Positions 27,674-38,149 of a stretch of 64,000 nucleotides of DNA are shown piece after piece. This DNA is from Rhodobiaceae bacterium (GTDB lineage Bacteria > Pseudomonadota > Alphaproteobacteria > Parvibaculales > Parvibaculaceae): contig JAAWWE010000012.1 in the NCBI GenBank assembly GCA_021404525.1, forward strand, positions 1 through 64,000, given 5' to 3'. A program made the position numbers and the translations under genes. The stretch's first letter is position 1. Every line of letters begins with the position of its first letter. The notes beneath the pieces are model-generated. The model saw only the letters and a program-made list of their open reading frames with translations, searched no databases and was not told the origin of the DNA.

Positions 27674-27701
27674 ATAATAGGTGGAGGTGGTTGAGAGTCA
27701 A
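27674..27701 (-). promoter_or_regulatory. Promoter of the riboswitch and gcv operon
   Basis: Minus strand: TTGACT (27701-27696), 16-base spacer, TATTAT (27679-27674). Transcription would begin near 27667, a few bases before the first aptamer, which makes this placement convincing. Confidence 0.72.
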
Positions 27702-27779
27702 TCGCCGGACGCGCAAGAAAAAAAGCCAGCAATCAGACCAGATTCCCTAAGGAATCCAAATGCATAGCCGGACAGCGTC

Positions 27780-28340
27780 TCAACGATCCCGTTTGTTGTA
27801 CGCCAGCTCCTCTGGCGTCAGCTGGAATCCAACCAGAATCTCATAGGCTGACCCGTCGATCCGGGCAACATAAGGCACCTTGGTTTCTTCAATCGTGTGG
27901 ATGAAGCTTGTGGTGCGCTGGTTGCCTTCAAACGTCAAAGGCAGAAGGAAAGTGTCTTTTCGCAGGACCCGGGAGTTGATCTCTGTAAGTGCGATGAACA
28001 TCGGCACAGCGACTTCACGACTGGTCGCTGCCGGACCGATTTCCGCAATGCCTCGAACCGCCAGGTCAACGTAGATTATGCCATCGTCAATGTCGTACTC
28101 ACATCGGCTAACGACCCGCTCCAATTCAGCGGTGAGCGCAATATCGGTAATGTCATTTCCTGCGCCAGAAAATGATGTCAGATTCTCAGCACCACCGAGA
28201 ATACCGACCCCTGGACAAGGCAGCGCTCTCTCAAGCTCGACCTGGGCCTCTGAGGTGCAGGCTGACAGGAGCCCAACAACACTCATGCCCACAATCAACA
28301 CTTTAAACGCTCGGAAAATCTCTTGTGTGGCCCGCATCAT
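27780..28340 (-). CDS. Putative lipoprotein of unknown function
   Basis: A type II signal peptide ends in a lipobox, VVGLLSAC, with the modified Cys about residue 27-28 of the 28340 start, so an outer- or inner-membrane-tethered periplasmic protein is likely. The mature part is acidic and strand-rich; segments include CPGVGILGGAENLT, CEYDIDDGIIYVDLAVRGIAEIG and SAYEILVGFQLTPEELAYNKR. No enzyme motif is visible. ATG at 28340 or 28337 are equal choices; the longer frame to 28361 adds seven residues with no ribosome site. I recall similar proteins in related bacteria but cannot name a family. Confidence 0.78.
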   Translation of the reverse strand: MMRATQEIFRAFKVLIVGMSVVGLLSACTSEAQVELERALPCPGVGILGGAENLTSFSGAGNDITDIALTAELERVVSRCEYDIDDGIIYVDLAVRGIAEIGPAATSREVAVPMFIALTEINSRVLRKDTFLLPLTFEGNQRTTSFIHTIEETKVPYVARIDGSAYEILVGFQLTPEELAYNKRDR

Positions 28341-28447
28341 TGATTCAACTGCTCCTGGCATGGCAGAGGACCGTATGCAGGCCTCCGTCTTGACTTTATA
28401 TGGCGCGCATTCTCTATTACCGGCTAACCGACCGACACGCGCCGGAC

Positions 28448-28481
28448 CTCACAGAATCCCTTGAAATCAAAGGGTTGTGAG
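28448..28481. repeat. Inverted repeat upstream of ispH
   Basis: CTCACA (28448-28453) and CCCTT (28458-28462) face AAGGG (28470-28474) and TGTGAG (28476-28481). The inner loop is short. No T-run, so not a plain terminator. Confidence 0.4.
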
Positions 28482-28493
28482 ACTTCGGGCACT

Positions 28494-28536
28494 TTAGAGT
28501 GGTTCTGTTTCACATGGAATCAGAAAACCGCTCTAA
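28494..28536. repeat. Imperfect 43-base palindrome, possible dispersed element
   Basis: TTAGAGTGGTTCTG on the left pairs, with a few mismatches and wobble, with AGAAAACCGCTCTAA on the right. AGAGCGGTT-type palindromes of this size are scattered through many Rhizobiales genomes as I recall; only one copy was seen in this window. Confidence 0.45.
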
Positions 28537-28651
28537 GGATATCTTTTGTCGCATTTCCGGACGGATAAGTGCTTTCGCCTATCCTGGAAATGCTTTACGA
28601 ACCGCCCGCGTGGCCACTAGCGCCGCCTCGTAAGAAAGCAGACTGATAGAC

Positions 28652-29620
28652 GTGAGTGCAGCCCCAGATACCCCTCTCCAGGCACTGACCGTGCTGGTGG
28701 CGGAGCCACGTGGCTTCTGCGCCGGTGTTGACCGTGCCATCCAGATCGTCGAGCGGGCTCTGGCTAAATACGGGGCGCCGGTCTATGTGCGCCATGAAAT
28801 TGTTCACAACCGGTTTGTTGTTGAAAATCTTGAGGCGCAAGGCGCTATTTTCGTCGAAGAACTGGACGAAGTGCCTGATGACGCCCATGTGATTTTTTCG
28901 GCCCATGGTGTACCTAAAGCCGTTCCTGCGGATGCAGAGGAACGCGGCCTTTCTTACTTCGATGCCACCTGCCCTCTCGTGTCAAAGGTGCATGTGGAAG
29001 CAGAACGACATTTCGAGGCCAACCGCGAAATCCTCCTCATTGGCCATGCTGGCCATCCGGAAGTGATCGGGACCATGGGGCAGCTGCCGGACGGCGCTGT
29101 TACCCTCATCGAAACAGTTGAGGACGCGGAAACGCTCACACCATCTGACCCAGATCGATTGGCCTTCATCACCCAGACAACACTCTCGGTCGATGACACT
29201 GCAGCTATTGTCGCCGTTCTGACCCAGCGCTTCCCGTCGATTGCTGGCCCGCATAAGGAAGATATCTGTTATGCGACCACAAATCGGCAGGCGGCCGTCA
29301 AAGCCATCGCGCCAGACAGTGACGCGGTGATTGTCATCGGTGCGCCAAACTCGTCCAACTCTATGCGACTTGTGGAGGTCGCTGAACGGGCTGGGTGCCC
29401 TCGATCTTTCCTCGTCCAGCGCGCTGATGACATAGATTGGAAAGCCCTGGATGGCGTTGAGAGCGTCGGTGTGACTGCGGGCGCTTCTGCCCCTGAAATT
29501 CTGGTAGATGAAGTGATCGATGCTTTTAGGTCTCGTTACGCTGTCACAGTGAAACCGGTGACGGTGAGCCGCGAGCGCGTTCAGTTTAAGCTCCCTCGCG
29601 CGTTAAGTGAGCAAGCATAA
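28652..29620 (+). CDS. ispH: 4-Hydroxy-3-methylbut-2-enyl diphosphate reductase
   Basis: Last step of the MEP isoprenoid pathway, giving IPP and DMAPP. The 4Fe-4S cysteines lie in [13 protein letters not shown] (Cys23), [11 protein letters not shown] and [24 protein letters not shown] and [16 protein letters not shown] are the other family blocks. GTG start at 28652. 322 residues. Four bases from thrB, so part of ispH-thrB-rnhA. Confidence 0.97.
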   Translation: MSAAPDTPLQALTVLVAEPRGFCAGVDRAIQIVERALAKYGAPVYVRHEIVHNRFVVENLEAQGAIFVEELDEVPDDAHVIFSAHGVPKAVPADAEERGLSYFDATCPLVSKVHVEAERHFEANREILLIGHAGHPEVIGTMGQLPDGAVTLIETVEDAETLTPSDPDRLAFITQTTLSVDDTAAIVAVLTQRFPSIAGPHKEDICYATTNRQAAVKAIAPDSDAVIVIGAPNSSNSMRLVEVAERAGCPRSFLVQRADDIDWKALDGVESVGVTAGASAPEILVDEVIDAFRSRYAVTVKPVTVSRERVQFKLPRALSEQA

Positions 29621-29623
29621 ATC

Positions 29624-30589
29624 ATGGCTGTTTATACGGAAGTTGACGATCAAGCGCTTTCGGCGTTTCTCGAACTCTATGACATTGGCGGCCTGCTTTC
29701 GTTCAAAGGCATTGCTGAGGGCGTGGAGAACTCGAACTATCTGCTGCACACCGACGCCGGCAGCTACATTCTCACGCTCTACGAGAAACGCACGAATGTG
29801 GAGGACCTGCCCTTTTTTCTGGGATTGATGAACCACCTGGCGGCTCAGGACTTTCCCTGTCCCACTCCTATCCTGCAAAAATCCGGTAATATGCTTGGAT
29901 CGCTCGCTGGTCGCCCGGCAGCCATTGTTTCCTTCCTGGAAGGTATCTGGCCGCGCAAACCGCAACCCAAACATTGCGGAGAACTAGGTGCTGGCCTTGC
30001 GCGCATGCATATTACTGGCCGTGACTTCGACCTGACGCGCCAGAACGCTCTCTCCGTGTCTGGCTGGCGTCCGCTCTACAACACCTGTAACGGTCGTGCC
30101 GACGACGTTATCGCTGGTCTCGCGCAAGAGATTGAGAAAGAGCTCGATTTTTTTGATGCCAACTGGCCGTCGGACCTACCCTCCGGAGTTATTCACGCGG
30201 ACCTGTTTCCTGACAATGTGTTTTTTGTGCAAAACAAGCTGTCTGGCTTTATCGATTTCTATTTCGCCTGCAATGATGCGCTGGTCTATGACCTGGCGAT
30301 CTGCCTGAACGCCTGGTGTTTTGAGTATGATGGTGCCTTCAACATCTCTAAAGCGCGGGCCATGCTGCAATCCTACACGCGCATCCGCCCACTTAATGTG
30401 CAAGAGCTTGCTGCGCTGCCGATTATGGCGCGAGGCAGTGCGCTGCGTTTTTTGCTGACGCGAACCTATGACTGGATCAACACCCCGGAGGGTGCGCTGG
30501 TCCGGCCAAAAGACCCAAAGGAATGCCTAACTCAGATGCGTTTCCACCAAGATGTTACGTCGCCCGCGGCATACGGGCTGGACGTGTAG
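29624..30589 (+). CDS. thrB: Homoserine kinase (aminoglycoside phosphotransferase-like type)
   Basis: Phosphorylates homoserine for threonine synthesis. This is the ThrB of the kinase-like fold, not the GHMP type: the catalytic loop is [13 protein letters not shown] and the metal site follows as [11 protein letters not shown]. Starts [23 protein letters not shown]. 321 residues. Between ispH and rnhA; thrC lies about 8 kb away on the other strand. Confidence 0.95.
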   Translation: MAVYTEVDDQALSAFLELYDIGGLLSFKGIAEGVENSNYLLHTDAGSYILTLYEKRTNVEDLPFFLGLMNHLAAQDFPCPTPILQKSGNMLGSLAGRPAAIVSFLEGIWPRKPQPKHCGELGAGLARMHITGRDFDLTRQNALSVSGWRPLYNTCNGRADDVIAGLAQEIEKELDFFDANWPSDLPSGVIHADLFPDNVFFVQNKLSGFIDFYFACNDALVYDLAICLNAWCFEYDGAFNISKARAMLQSYTRIRPLNVQELAALPIMARGSALRFLLTRTYDWINTPEGALVRPKDPKECLTQMRFHQDVTSPAAYGLDV

Positions 30590-30593
30590 AGCC

Positions 30594-31040
30594 ATGACCA
30601 CTTCTACGATTGTTGATATCTACACTGACGGCGCGTGCTCTGGAAATCCTGGGCCCGGCGGCTGGGGCGCACTCATGCTATGCAAGGGTGAAGAGAAAGA
30701 ACTCTCTGGCGGTGAGGTGGAGACAACCAATAACCGCATGGAAATGCTTGCGGCAATTGAGGCGTTTCAAGCGCTAAAAAAACCAAGCAAAGTCCGTCTT
30801 CATACAGACTCAACTTACCTCAAAGACGGCATTACGAAGTGGATCAATAATTGGAAACGGAATGGGTGGCGCACCGCTGCCAAGAAGCCCGTCAAAAATG
30901 CAGACCTTTGGCAGCTGCTTGAAGAGGTAATGAAGCCCCACGATGTAGAGTGGCACTGGGTGAAGGGCCATAGCGGGCATCCGGAAAATGAGCGCGCGGA
31001 CGAGCTCGCACGGCAGGGCATGGAACCCTACAAACCCTAA
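30594..31040 (+). CDS. rnhA: Ribonuclease HI
   Basis: Degrades the RNA of RNA-DNA hybrids. The DEDD active site is spread over [36 protein letters not shown] and [18 protein letters not shown] at 30594 is 4 bases past the thrB stop and gives the typical 148 residues; the frame is open back to 30552 inside thrB. A terminator follows 12 bases later. Confidence 0.97.
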   Translation: MTTSTIVDIYTDGACSGNPGPGGWGALMLCKGEEKELSGGEVETTNNRMEMLAAIEAFQALKKPSKVRLHTDSTYLKDGITKWINNWKRNGWRTAAKKPVKNADLWQLLEEVMKPHDVEWHWVKGHSGHPENERADELARQGMEPYKP

Positions 31041-31050
31041 ACTTGGGTAG

Positions 31051-31080
31051 AAAAAAGCCGCTGGATCGCAGCGGCTTTTC
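31051..31080. terminator. Bidirectional intrinsic terminator between rnhA and the peroxiredoxin gene
   Basis: AAAAGCCGCTG (31053-31063) pairs with CAGCGGCTTTT (31069-31079) around a 5-base loop. The A-run and T-run on either side suit both converging genes. Confidence 0.88.
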
Positions 31081-31103
31081 TCTTTTCATTTACCGTCTTA
31101 GTG

Positions 31104-31589
31104 CTAGACGAGCGTCAGCATATGATCGGCACCAGAGACTTTCGCCTCTCCTGGGTTCTCTTCCTGATTGAGAGACTTCAGGACACCGTCTTCGATCAGC
31201 ATTGAATAGCGCAGGCTGCGCGTTCCCATGCCGAAGCCTGATCCATCAAAACCCAGACCGACAGCTTCCGTGAAGTCACCATTGCCATCACCCAGCATCA
31301 GGACCTTGTCGTCTGCCCCTTGGGACTTCCCCCAGGCATCCATTACAAATGCATCATTGACTGACAGGCAGGCAATCAGATCAACACCCTTGCTTCCGAG
31401 GTCCCCAGCTTTTTGCACAAAGCCTGGAAGATGTTGATTCGAGCAGGTTGGCGTGAAGGCGCCTGGAAGTGCGAAAAGCACAACCTTTTTGCCTGCAAAA
31501 AGCTCTGATGTTTTTACAGGTGTTGGACCTTTGTCCGTCATATGCATCAGGGTTGCGTCAGGCAGCTTATCGCCAACTTTGATTGTCAT
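31104..31589 (-). CDS. Peroxiredoxin, Prx5-type
   Basis: Thiol peroxidase that reduces H2O2 and alkyl peroxides. The peroxidatic Cys49 is in PGAFTPTCSNQHLPGF. ATG at 31589 follows GGAGGTACC, the best ribosome site in this part of the window, and gives 161 residues; the longer frame to 31646 adds nothing like the family. No resolving Cys is obvious, so 1-Cys or glutaredoxin-dependent use is possible. Often near rnhA in alphaproteobacteria, as here. Confidence 0.93.
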   Translation of the reverse strand: MTIKVGDKLPDATLMHMTDKGPTPVKTSELFAGKKVVLFALPGAFTPTCSNQHLPGFVQKAGDLGSKGVDLIACLSVNDAFVMDAWGKSQGADDKVLMLGDGNGDFTEAVGLGFDGSGFGMGTRSLRYSMLIEDGVLKSLNQEENPGEAKVSGADHMLTLV

Positions 31590-31688
31590 GGTACCTCCGG
31601 CTGTCAGGTTTTGAGCGGACAGTTTCCGCCTTTTGTTGGCCGCCATTAAAGCGCGGTGGCGCTGAAAGTGCCAGCATCTGCCGCCTGC

Positions 31689-32546
31689 TTATTCGATTAA
31701 AAATGCACCCTCGACACCGGGTCTGCCGTCTTCGAACAAAAACAGAAGATTGACGGGTTTGCCCCTAAGTTTTTCGGGGTCATTTCCCTCAAGTGGCAAC
31801 GTGTAGGTGTTCTCTTGGTCGGACCGCGATGCGCCGAGATAGACACCTTTGAGACCGGAAGCGACAATTGCTGCCGGCATGAGATCCGATCCCGTCAGAG
31901 AAATTTCAAGTTCCGCGCGGTATCCGCTGACATTGAGAAGGCGTACAGCGCCGCTGAAGTCAGCATCACGCGCGCGGACAGGCACCTGAGCGACAAAGTC
32001 CTCAATAAGACCAGCATGTTCTGTTGGAGCTGCCTCCCCTGAAGGGATTTTCAAGCTGCTTCTTATGCTTGTGGGCACACAGACGTCTGAACACACCCCA
32101 AAGTCCAATTTGAGAGACAGGTCAATCGCCTGATCGGGATCCTGAGCGACGATGCGCAATGGCCAAAGCACGTCCCCCTTGTACCCATAGAAGCGCTCGC
32201 CAAGCTCATCAAAAGCCACAGGCGTCGGCCAAAGCAGTTCGATCGCGTGGACATTCTTTGAATTCGACCAGTCAAAACGGGGGGCCAGTCCACTGTCGCC
32301 TGGGACCCGCCAATAGGTTTTCCAGCCGGGATCAAGCGTCATATGGAGTGCAGCTGAAACCCGCCCCTCGCCCACAGCAGATTGGCCGCTTTCAAGGCGG
32401 GTCGCAACGGATACGCCTGTGTTCCAATCACCTGCAAGCCTGGGCAAGGGACCGGACGGCGTGGATCGGTCGAGCACAAACAGAACCGCCACCAGCCCAA
32501 AAAGGGCCAGTACACCTGTCACAATCCAAAGGGACCGCTGCCGCAC
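31689..32546 (-). CDS. DsbD N-terminal-domain protein, stand-alone
   Basis: Carries the DsbD alpha-type periplasmic domain with the Cys pair in FGVCSDVCVP and the family blocks HMTLDPGWKTYWRVPGDSG and LKLDFGVC, behind an N-terminal anchor (LWIVTGVLALFGLVAVLFVL). No DsbD transmembrane or thioredoxin domain follows, so it cannot be a full DsbD. It may take electrons from another membrane partner (inference). 285 residues. 99 bases upstream of the peroxiredoxin gene in the same direction. Confidence 0.85.
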   Translation of the reverse strand: MRQRSLWIVTGVLALFGLVAVLFVLDRSTPSGPLPRLAGDWNTGVSVATRLESGQSAVGEGRVSAALHMTLDPGWKTYWRVPGDSGLAPRFDWSNSKNVHAIELLWPTPVAFDELGERFYGYKGDVLWPLRIVAQDPDQAIDLSLKLDFGVCSDVCVPTSIRSSLKIPSGEAAPTEHAGLIEDFVAQVPVRARDADFSGAVRLLNVSGYRAELEISLTGSDLMPAAIVASGLKGVYLGASRSDQENTYTLPLEGNDPEKLRGKPVNLLFLFEDGRPGVEGAFLIE

Positions 32547-32707
32547 GCTGCTGCTCCTGTTTACCGGGTTTCTTCGTCAATCATACTGATGAACCTCGCA
32601 TCAGATAGAGGCTTCTTCGCTCTCCTCCCAGACACTTTAGCGTGACCTTCTCACTATTTCCTCTACGCGCTCGCCCCTTGAGGCGAAGGCCCCTGAACAG
32701 CTAACAT

Positions 32708-33340
32708 GTGTGGATGACATCGGAATTTGACCCGCCAGCCACACCACCAAGCGGATCGGGTGCTGACCAGTATCTGGAAGGCAAGATGCTCATTGCCATG
32801 CCAACAATGGGGGATGACCGGTTCGCCCGCACTCTGATTTATATGTGTGCCCATAGTGATGAGGGTGCCATGGGACTTATTGTGAATAAGGTGGCGCCGT
32901 CGATCGAGTTTCCAGAATTGCTAGAGCAGTTAGATATTCAGAATACCGGTAGTGTTGGCGAGGGCGCACCTGCGCCAGCCGTCCCCGTGTTGCAGGGTGG
33001 ACCTGTTGAGGCCGGTCGAGGTTTTGTGTTGCACAGTCACGACTACCATCAAGACAATGCCACCCTTCCAATCTCCGATCAGGTTTCCATGACAGCCACA
33101 GTGGACGTTCTGAAAGCCATTGCCCGCGGCGCCGGTCCAAACAAGGCAATGCTGGCGCTGGGGTATGCGGGATGGGCACCAGGCCAATTGGAGCACGAAA
33201 TTCAGGCCAATGGATGGCTACATTGTGAGGCTGATGACGAGCTTCTTTTTGGTGATGATCTTGAGGGCAAATATGATCAGGCGCTCGCCAAACTCGGCGT
33301 CGATATTTCTTTTCTGTCTGGAGATGCAGGTCACGCCTGA
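32708..33340 (+). CDS. AlgH/YqgE family protein (DUF179)
   Basis: A conserved cytoplasmic protein, named after a regulator of alginate in Pseudomonas, whose molecular role is unsettled. Seen: [51 protein letters not shown] and [20 protein letters not shown], the standard blocks. GTG at 32708 or ATG at 32714 are both possible. 210 residues. Divergent from the DsbD-domain gene; convergent with the GGDEF-EAL gene with 25 bases between stops. Confidence 0.93.
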   Translation: MWMTSEFDPPATPPSGSGADQYLEGKMLIAMPTMGDDRFARTLIYMCAHSDEGAMGLIVNKVAPSIEFPELLEQLDIQNTGSVGEGAPAPAVPVLQGGPVEAGRGFVLHSHDYHQDNATLPISDQVSMTATVDVLKAIARGAGPNKAMLALGYAGWAPGQLEHEIQANGWLHCEADDELLFGDDLEGKYDQALAKLGVDISFLSGDAGHA

Positions 33341-33365
33341 CGCCTTACCGTCGGCGCGGCCAGAT

Positions 33366-36254
33366 TCAGTCCTGCCAATGATGTGCAATAAACTCGAGGG
33401 TATCCTCAGCGGTCATTGGTTGGCCAAAGACATAGCCTTGCCCATAGTCGCAGCCCATTTCCTTCAGCTCTTCAACCTGTTCGGTTGTCTCTGCACCTTC
33501 GGCCACCACCATTTTTCCGAGATCCTGAGACATGGTGACAATCGAGCGCACAATGACGGGAGGCTCTTCACCTTTGCCCATGTCATCGACAAAGCTCTTA
33601 TCGATCTTAATTGTGTCGACGGGGAATTGTCGCAAATAGGAAAGACTTGAATGTCCTGTTCCAAAATCATCTAGAGAAATGCCGGCGCCCAGGTCACGGA
33701 TCCGTGCCAAAATGCGCGAGGCGAGTTCTGGGTTTGCCATGATGAGTGACTCGGTCACTTCCAAGCGCAAAGACCCCTCCGCGACTTCGGTTTCCTTCAG
33801 CACCCGTTCCACGTCCTCGATCAGATCGTGTCTGAGAAGTTGGCGGCTGGACACATTGACACTCGCAAACAAGGGTTTACGTAACGGGAATAAGTTCTGC
33901 CAAACCGCAAGATTCTCCGATGCCGTCGTCAAGGCATATCGGCCCAGGAGCACAATAAGCTCCGACTCTTCAGCCAGAGGAATGAATTCATCCGGTGTCA
34001 GGAAACCTTGTTCTGGATGTTCCCACCGCAACAAGGCTTCAAACCCCGCAACACGCCCATCCTTGAGTGACATGATGGGTTGATAAAAGAGCTTCAACTC
34101 GTCGCGTTCAATCGCCCGCCGGAGATCTGACTCAATGGGGAGCCGATTGTCGGCTTCCTGGCGCATGGCAGGTTCAAAAATCTCAACCCGCGCCTTACCC
34201 AGCCGCTTTGCGCGGTACATGGCAATTTCAGCTTCTTTCAAAAGGTCGGTTGGGCGGTCATGGCTGTCTTCGCAAATGGCAACACCGATGCTGGCGGAGG
34301 GGAAGACCTCCTGTCCGTTGATGTCTACCGGTTGCGATAGAATGTCATTGATCGCGGCCGCCATCGCCTCCACGTCCTCGGGCTCGGTCTTCTCAGTCAG
34401 GAGAATTGAGAATTCATCGCCACCCAAACGCGCCACCGTTTCAGCCCGTGGAACCACCTGCTCCAAACGCCGCGCAATAGCTGTCAGCAACCCATCCCCT
34501 GCCGCGTGGCCCAAACTGTCATTCACTGCCTTAAAGCGATCCATGTCGATCATCATCAGGGCAGCGCGCGGACGACCTTGGGGTGCGGGCCGCGCAATGG
34601 CCCGTCCCAACCGGTCAAGCAAGAGGGGTCTGTTCGGCAAGCCGGTCAGGCTGTCATGGACGGTGTCGTGGAGCAGGCGTTCCTCAGATCGTTTGCGGTC
34701 CGTAATGTCACGCACCACACCGACGCACCGCACAGCAAACCCTTCCGCACCGGCAAGGCAGCTTGCACGCAGGTTGAACCACCGGTAGCTCGCATCCTTG
34801 TGCTGGAGACGAAATTCCAGGGCGAACGAAATGGTGCCACGTCCTATATAGGCGTTGAGCGCCGTTCGGTAGGTTTCCCGATCTTCCGGGTGCATGCGCT
34901 CACGCCAGGAGACCTCGGGTCCGCAAATGTCACCAGCCGCCAGCCCCAGCGATGCTTCGAGTAACGGTGAAACATAGAGACGGTCTTGTAGGATGTCCCA
35001 ATCCCAGATTGCCTGGTGTGCCCCTGCCAGGGCAAAGGCGTGACGTTGTTCCCGGCGAAGCGCTTCCACATCTGTGCTCGCCGCAGCGACCTGCACCTGG
35101 CGCGTCACCACAGCAGCGATCAATACCAATGCGACCAAGAGAAGCGCAGAAATCAAGATCGGCGCTGACAAAACACCCGCACCGCTCCCAATAAGGGTCA
35201 TGAACCCTGTGGCCAGAGCTGCGCCGAGTAGCGCCACCGCGCCAAGGTGGCGAACCGCTAATCGTTTGCCCCGGAGCGCGAGGGCGATCGTGATCCCTGT
35301 GCCCGCAAACAGAACAATGGCGGCGATCACATTTAGCAGGAAGCCGGCAAAAGAGTGGCTGAAAACGCCAAGAAACCCGAAGCCGACGGCCAGATAGGCA
35401 AGAATTACGGCCGCGTCGCCTGCTGGAGGCCATAAGGTTTCCGGTTCAATTGCACGGCGCCAATAGTGCAGTCCCGCTGCAATTGCCGCGCCTAGGAGGA
35501 TCAAGGCAAACGCACCGCTCCAATGTGCACTCAACCCTATGTTGCCACTTAAGAGCCCGAGATTTGAGAGAACCAACCCAAAGGCTGCTGCTGCAAATAC
35601 CAAGGCACGTCTTGCCAACTCGGTGCGGCCCAGCATGAAAAGACCGGCGAGATAGATGCAAAGCAGTGCCGCCGTGCCCACCAGGACGCCGGTTATAAGT
35701 GCAGCGTTTTCGGTGTACCTGGCGTGCGCCTCTCGTTCCCAGAGGATCACCCTATGTTGCCCGCCTGTCGGGAGGCGAATAGCAAGCGTCACTTCCTGCT
35801 TCGGAGGGAGCGTAACAGAAAAAATATTGCGCCCATCTGCAGCTATTCGCAACGGCACCGGCCCGCCTGAGGCCAGTATGCGATCCACCGGATCTGGCGT
35901 TGCTGCCGGCCACAGAAATCCGCGGTTCTCCATGCCAGAAGAGAGCGTCAAGATGCGCGGTAGCGGAATGTTCGCATCACTTTCAAGAACCAGGATCGCC
36001 CAGACAGCGTCTGAATCTTCTGTCCCGTCATAGAGCAACATTTCTTGCGGTTCGTCGCCGTCGGCCTGGTCAATTTCCAGCGCAAGTCTGCCAGCCTTCT
36101 CCGGAAGCGTTAGGATGAGGTCTGAAACATCGAGCCGCTCAGATGCCGGGTCTACATGGGCGATTTCCAGCGCGGTGGCAGAGGATCGCATTGCCAAACT
36201 CAGAAAGGCTGCCGCTACGCAAACTGTGATGCCTCTTGCCCATAGAGCGGTCAT
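33366..36254 (-). CDS. Membrane GGDEF-EAL protein with periplasmic sensor domain and PAS
   Basis: Makes or breaks cyclic di-GMP. Order: signal peptide (1-27), a strand-rich periplasmic part to about 190, seven or so membrane spans (about 190-390) of the 7TMR-DISM kind, a PAS-PAC unit (about 395-525, [18 protein letters not shown]), GGDEF (near 608, [10 protein letters not shown]) and EAL (near 740, [13 protein letters not shown], then [19 protein letters not shown]). Both motifs are intact, so one domain may be silent by regulation rather than by loss. 962 residues. Its ATG overlaps the stop of the GNAT gene as ATGA. The input signal is unknown. Confidence 0.9.
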   Translation of the reverse strand: MTALWARGITVCVAAAFLSLAMRSSATALEIAHVDPASERLDVSDLILTLPEKAGRLALEIDQADGDEPQEMLLYDGTEDSDAVWAILVLESDANIPLPRILTLSSGMENRGFLWPAATPDPVDRILASGGPVPLRIAADGRNIFSVTLPPKQEVTLAIRLPTGGQHRVILWEREAHARYTENAALITGVLVGTAALLCIYLAGLFMLGRTELARRALVFAAAAFGLVLSNLGLLSGNIGLSAHWSGAFALILLGAAIAAGLHYWRRAIEPETLWPPAGDAAVILAYLAVGFGFLGVFSHSFAGFLLNVIAAIVLFAGTGITIALALRGKRLAVRHLGAVALLGAALATGFMTLIGSGAGVLSAPILISALLLVALVLIAAVVTRQVQVAAASTDVEALRREQRHAFALAGAHQAIWDWDILQDRLYVSPLLEASLGLAAGDICGPEVSWRERMHPEDRETYRTALNAYIGRGTISFALEFRLQHKDASYRWFNLRASCLAGAEGFAVRCVGVVRDITDRKRSEERLLHDTVHDSLTGLPNRPLLLDRLGRAIARPAPQGRPRAALMMIDMDRFKAVNDSLGHAAGDGLLTAIARRLEQVVPRAETVARLGGDEFSILLTEKTEPEDVEAMAAAINDILSQPVDINGQEVFPSASIGVAICEDSHDRPTDLLKEAEIAMYRAKRLGKARVEIFEPAMRQEADNRLPIESDLRRAIERDELKLFYQPIMSLKDGRVAGFEALLRWEHPEQGFLTPDEFIPLAEESELIVLLGRYALTTASENLAVWQNLFPLRKPLFASVNVSSRQLLRHDLIEDVERVLKETEVAEGSLRLEVTESLIMANPELASRILARIRDLGAGISLDDFGTGHSSLSYLRQFPVDTIKIDKSFVDDMGKGEEPPVIVRSIVTMSQDLGKMVVAEGAETTEQVEELKEMGCDYGQGYVFGQPMTAEDTLEFIAHHWQD

Positions 36255-36838
36255 GGACGTGGATCACCTGTCAACAAACCGAAAACGACATGGTCGCGCC
36301 ACGCGCCATTGATGCGCAGATATCCCCGGGCGATCCCTTCCTGCGTAAACCCACATTTCTTCAAGACTGCTTGGGACCTTTCATTTTCGGGAAGACAGGC
36401 GGCTTGTATCCGATGCAATTGAAGCTCATCAAAGATGAAACTGGAAAGCGCCCGGACTGCCGCTGTTGTATAGCCTTTGCCCGCATAAATCTCACCTGCC
36501 CAATATCCCAATGTGCAGGATTGTTGCACGCCTCTGTGAATGTTGGAGATGGTCATTCCGCCAACCAGGGCATCATCATTTTCGCGGAACACAAAAAACG
36601 GGTACGCGAGATCCTCTCTCACGTCACGCATGTAACGGCGGAGACGACGGCGGAAGGCTGCCCGCGTCAGATCGTCTGGCGGCCAGGTTGGTTCCCATGG
36701 GGTGAGGTAAGCACGGCTTCGAGTGCGCAGTTCTGCCCACTCGGCATAATCCCCCATTGTCGGACCTCGAAGGTATACTCCGTTGCCAATGACAAGTGGT
36801 GCCACCTCTGGGCGTGTTATGGATCGCAGAAACGCCAT
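36251..36838 (-). CDS. GNAT acetyltransferase, RimJ/RimL-like
   Basis: Acetyl-CoA dependent N-acetyltransferase. Seen: [17 protein letters not shown] at the start, [20 protein letters not shown] for the acetyl-CoA pyrophosphate loop (Q/RxxGxG/A-like), and [22 protein letters not shown], the ending common to RimJ/RimL proteins. 195 residues. Between the M16 protease and the GGDEF-EAL gene. The acceptor is not known. Confidence 0.88.
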   Translation of the reverse strand: MAFLRSITRPEVAPLVIGNGVYLRGPTMGDYAEWAELRTRSRAYLTPWEPTWPPDDLTRAAFRRRLRRYMRDVREDLAYPFFVFRENDDALVGGMTISNIHRGVQQSCTLGYWAGEIYAGKGYTTAAVRALSSFIFDELQLHRIQAACLPENERSQAVLKKCGFTQEGIARGYLRINGAWRDHVVFGLLTGDPRP

Positions 36839-36889
36839 TGGTCCCTATTTGTCCCCGTCAGGATCTTGCACTCAAAGACCCCAAATCAC

Positions 36890-38146
36890 TTATGCGAATC
36901 TTGCCGCGATCCGGTCATAAGATTCAAGGGTACTCAGGGGCCCAACGGCCGCAATTGCCGGTTTGGAGCCAGTTATTCGGGCCGCAAATCGCCGCAGGGC
37001 CTCAGCATCGACGGCATCTACTCGTTCGGTGATCTCTTCAACGCTCAATGGACGTCCAAAGATCATCTGCTGGCGCGCCAGCTGCTCCACTCTAGAGGCT
37101 GATGATTCGAGCCCCATAAGCATGCCCGCCTTTAGCTGGGTTCGCGCACGAGCTGCCTCGTCTTCAGATGCGTCCTGCGCCAATCGATTGAGTTCAGCTG
37201 CGACAACAGGCACTAGCTCGGCGACGTCTTCTTCCGCTGTACCGGCATAGACACCAAACAGCCCTGTATCATCGAACGACCAGTTGAAAGAGTAGACGGA
37301 ATAACAAAGGCCGCGCTTTTCCCGGACCTCCTGGAAGAGCCGGGACGACATGCCGCCCCCAAGGATCGAGGAGAAAACCTGGGCGGTGTAGTAGTCAGGG
37401 TCAGCATAGTCGACACCCTCAAAGCCAAGTGTCAGATGGACCTGTTCAAGATCCTTTTCTTCTCTGCCCTCGGTCGCTCTGAATTGGGCTCTTTCTGCCA
37501 CCGCCGGCACCGCGTTCGGCAGCGCCTTAAACAATGACTCGCCCATATCCTGCAGCGCGGCATGCTCAACGGCGCCCGCCCCTGCCAGAACCAGTTGAGG
37601 ACCGGCATATTTGGATGTCATGTAGGATTTGAGGCGCGTGCCGTCGAAGGATTTCACCGACTCTGGCGTTCCCAGGATCGAGCGCCCAAGCGGCTGCTCT
37701 GGAAAGGATGCTTCAAGCAGCAGATCGAACACCAGATCATCGGGCGTATCGGCTGCCTGACCAATCTCCTGTACGATCACACCCTGTTCGCGTTCAACTT
37801 CCTCTGGTTCAAAGGTCGAAAACTGGAGAATGTCTGCAAGGATGTCTGCACCTAAAGGTACATCGTCTTTGAGGAGGCGGACATAATAGGCCGTTGCCTC
37901 GTGGGTGGTATGGGCATTGAGGTGCCCCCCCACCGCTTCAATCTCTTCGACGATGGCCCGCGCTGAACGACGTTCTGTTCCTTTGAACGCCATGTGCTCC
38001 AGCATGTGGGAGATGCCATTGTCTGGAAGAGCCTCGTGGCGCGAACCGGCATTGACCCAGACGCCGACGGATGCGCTCTGCAGATGCGCCATCTCATCGG
38101 TCACCACAGTCATGCCGTTGGAGAGTTTTGAAACGCTTGCTGTCAT
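36890..38146 (-). CDS. M16 family zinc metalloprotease
   Basis: Processing-peptidase-like protease. The inverted zinc motif HxxEH is H47-M-L-E50-H51 in GISHMLEHMAFKG, and the second acid follows in ETEAVGGHLNAHTTHEATAYY-type sequence about 75 residues in. The late glycine-rich loop FSSILGGGMSSRLFQEVREKRGL is present. No signal peptide. 418 residues. Three bases after thrC stop, so coexpressed with it; the thrC-M16-GNAT order recurs in alphaproteobacteria. Confidence 0.93.
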   Translation of the reverse strand: MTASVSKLSNGMTVVTDEMAHLQSASVGVWVNAGSRHEALPDNGISHMLEHMAFKGTERRSARAIVEEIEAVGGHLNAHTTHEATAYYVRLLKDDVPLGADILADILQFSTFEPEEVEREQGVIVQEIGQAADTPDDLVFDLLLEASFPEQPLGRSILGTPESVKSFDGTRLKSYMTSKYAGPQLVLAGAGAVEHAALQDMGESLFKALPNAVPAVAERAQFRATEGREEKDLEQVHLTLGFEGVDYADPDYYTAQVFSSILGGGMSSRLFQEVREKRGLCYSVYSFNWSFDDTGLFGVYAGTAEEDVAELVPVVAAELNRLAQDASEDEAARARTQLKAGMLMGLESSASRVEQLARQQMIFGRPLSVEEITERVDAVDAEALRRFAARITGSKPAIAAVGPLSTLESYDRIAARFA

Positions 38147-38149
38147 CGA

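Larger units (their letters stand above)
28341..28651. other. Intergenic region with two hairpins
   Basis: About 311 bases between the divergent lipoprotein and ispH genes, without a convincing gene. It holds the inverted repeats at 28448-28481 and 28494-28536 and presumably both promoters. No tRNA-like fold was found. Confidence 0.5.
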
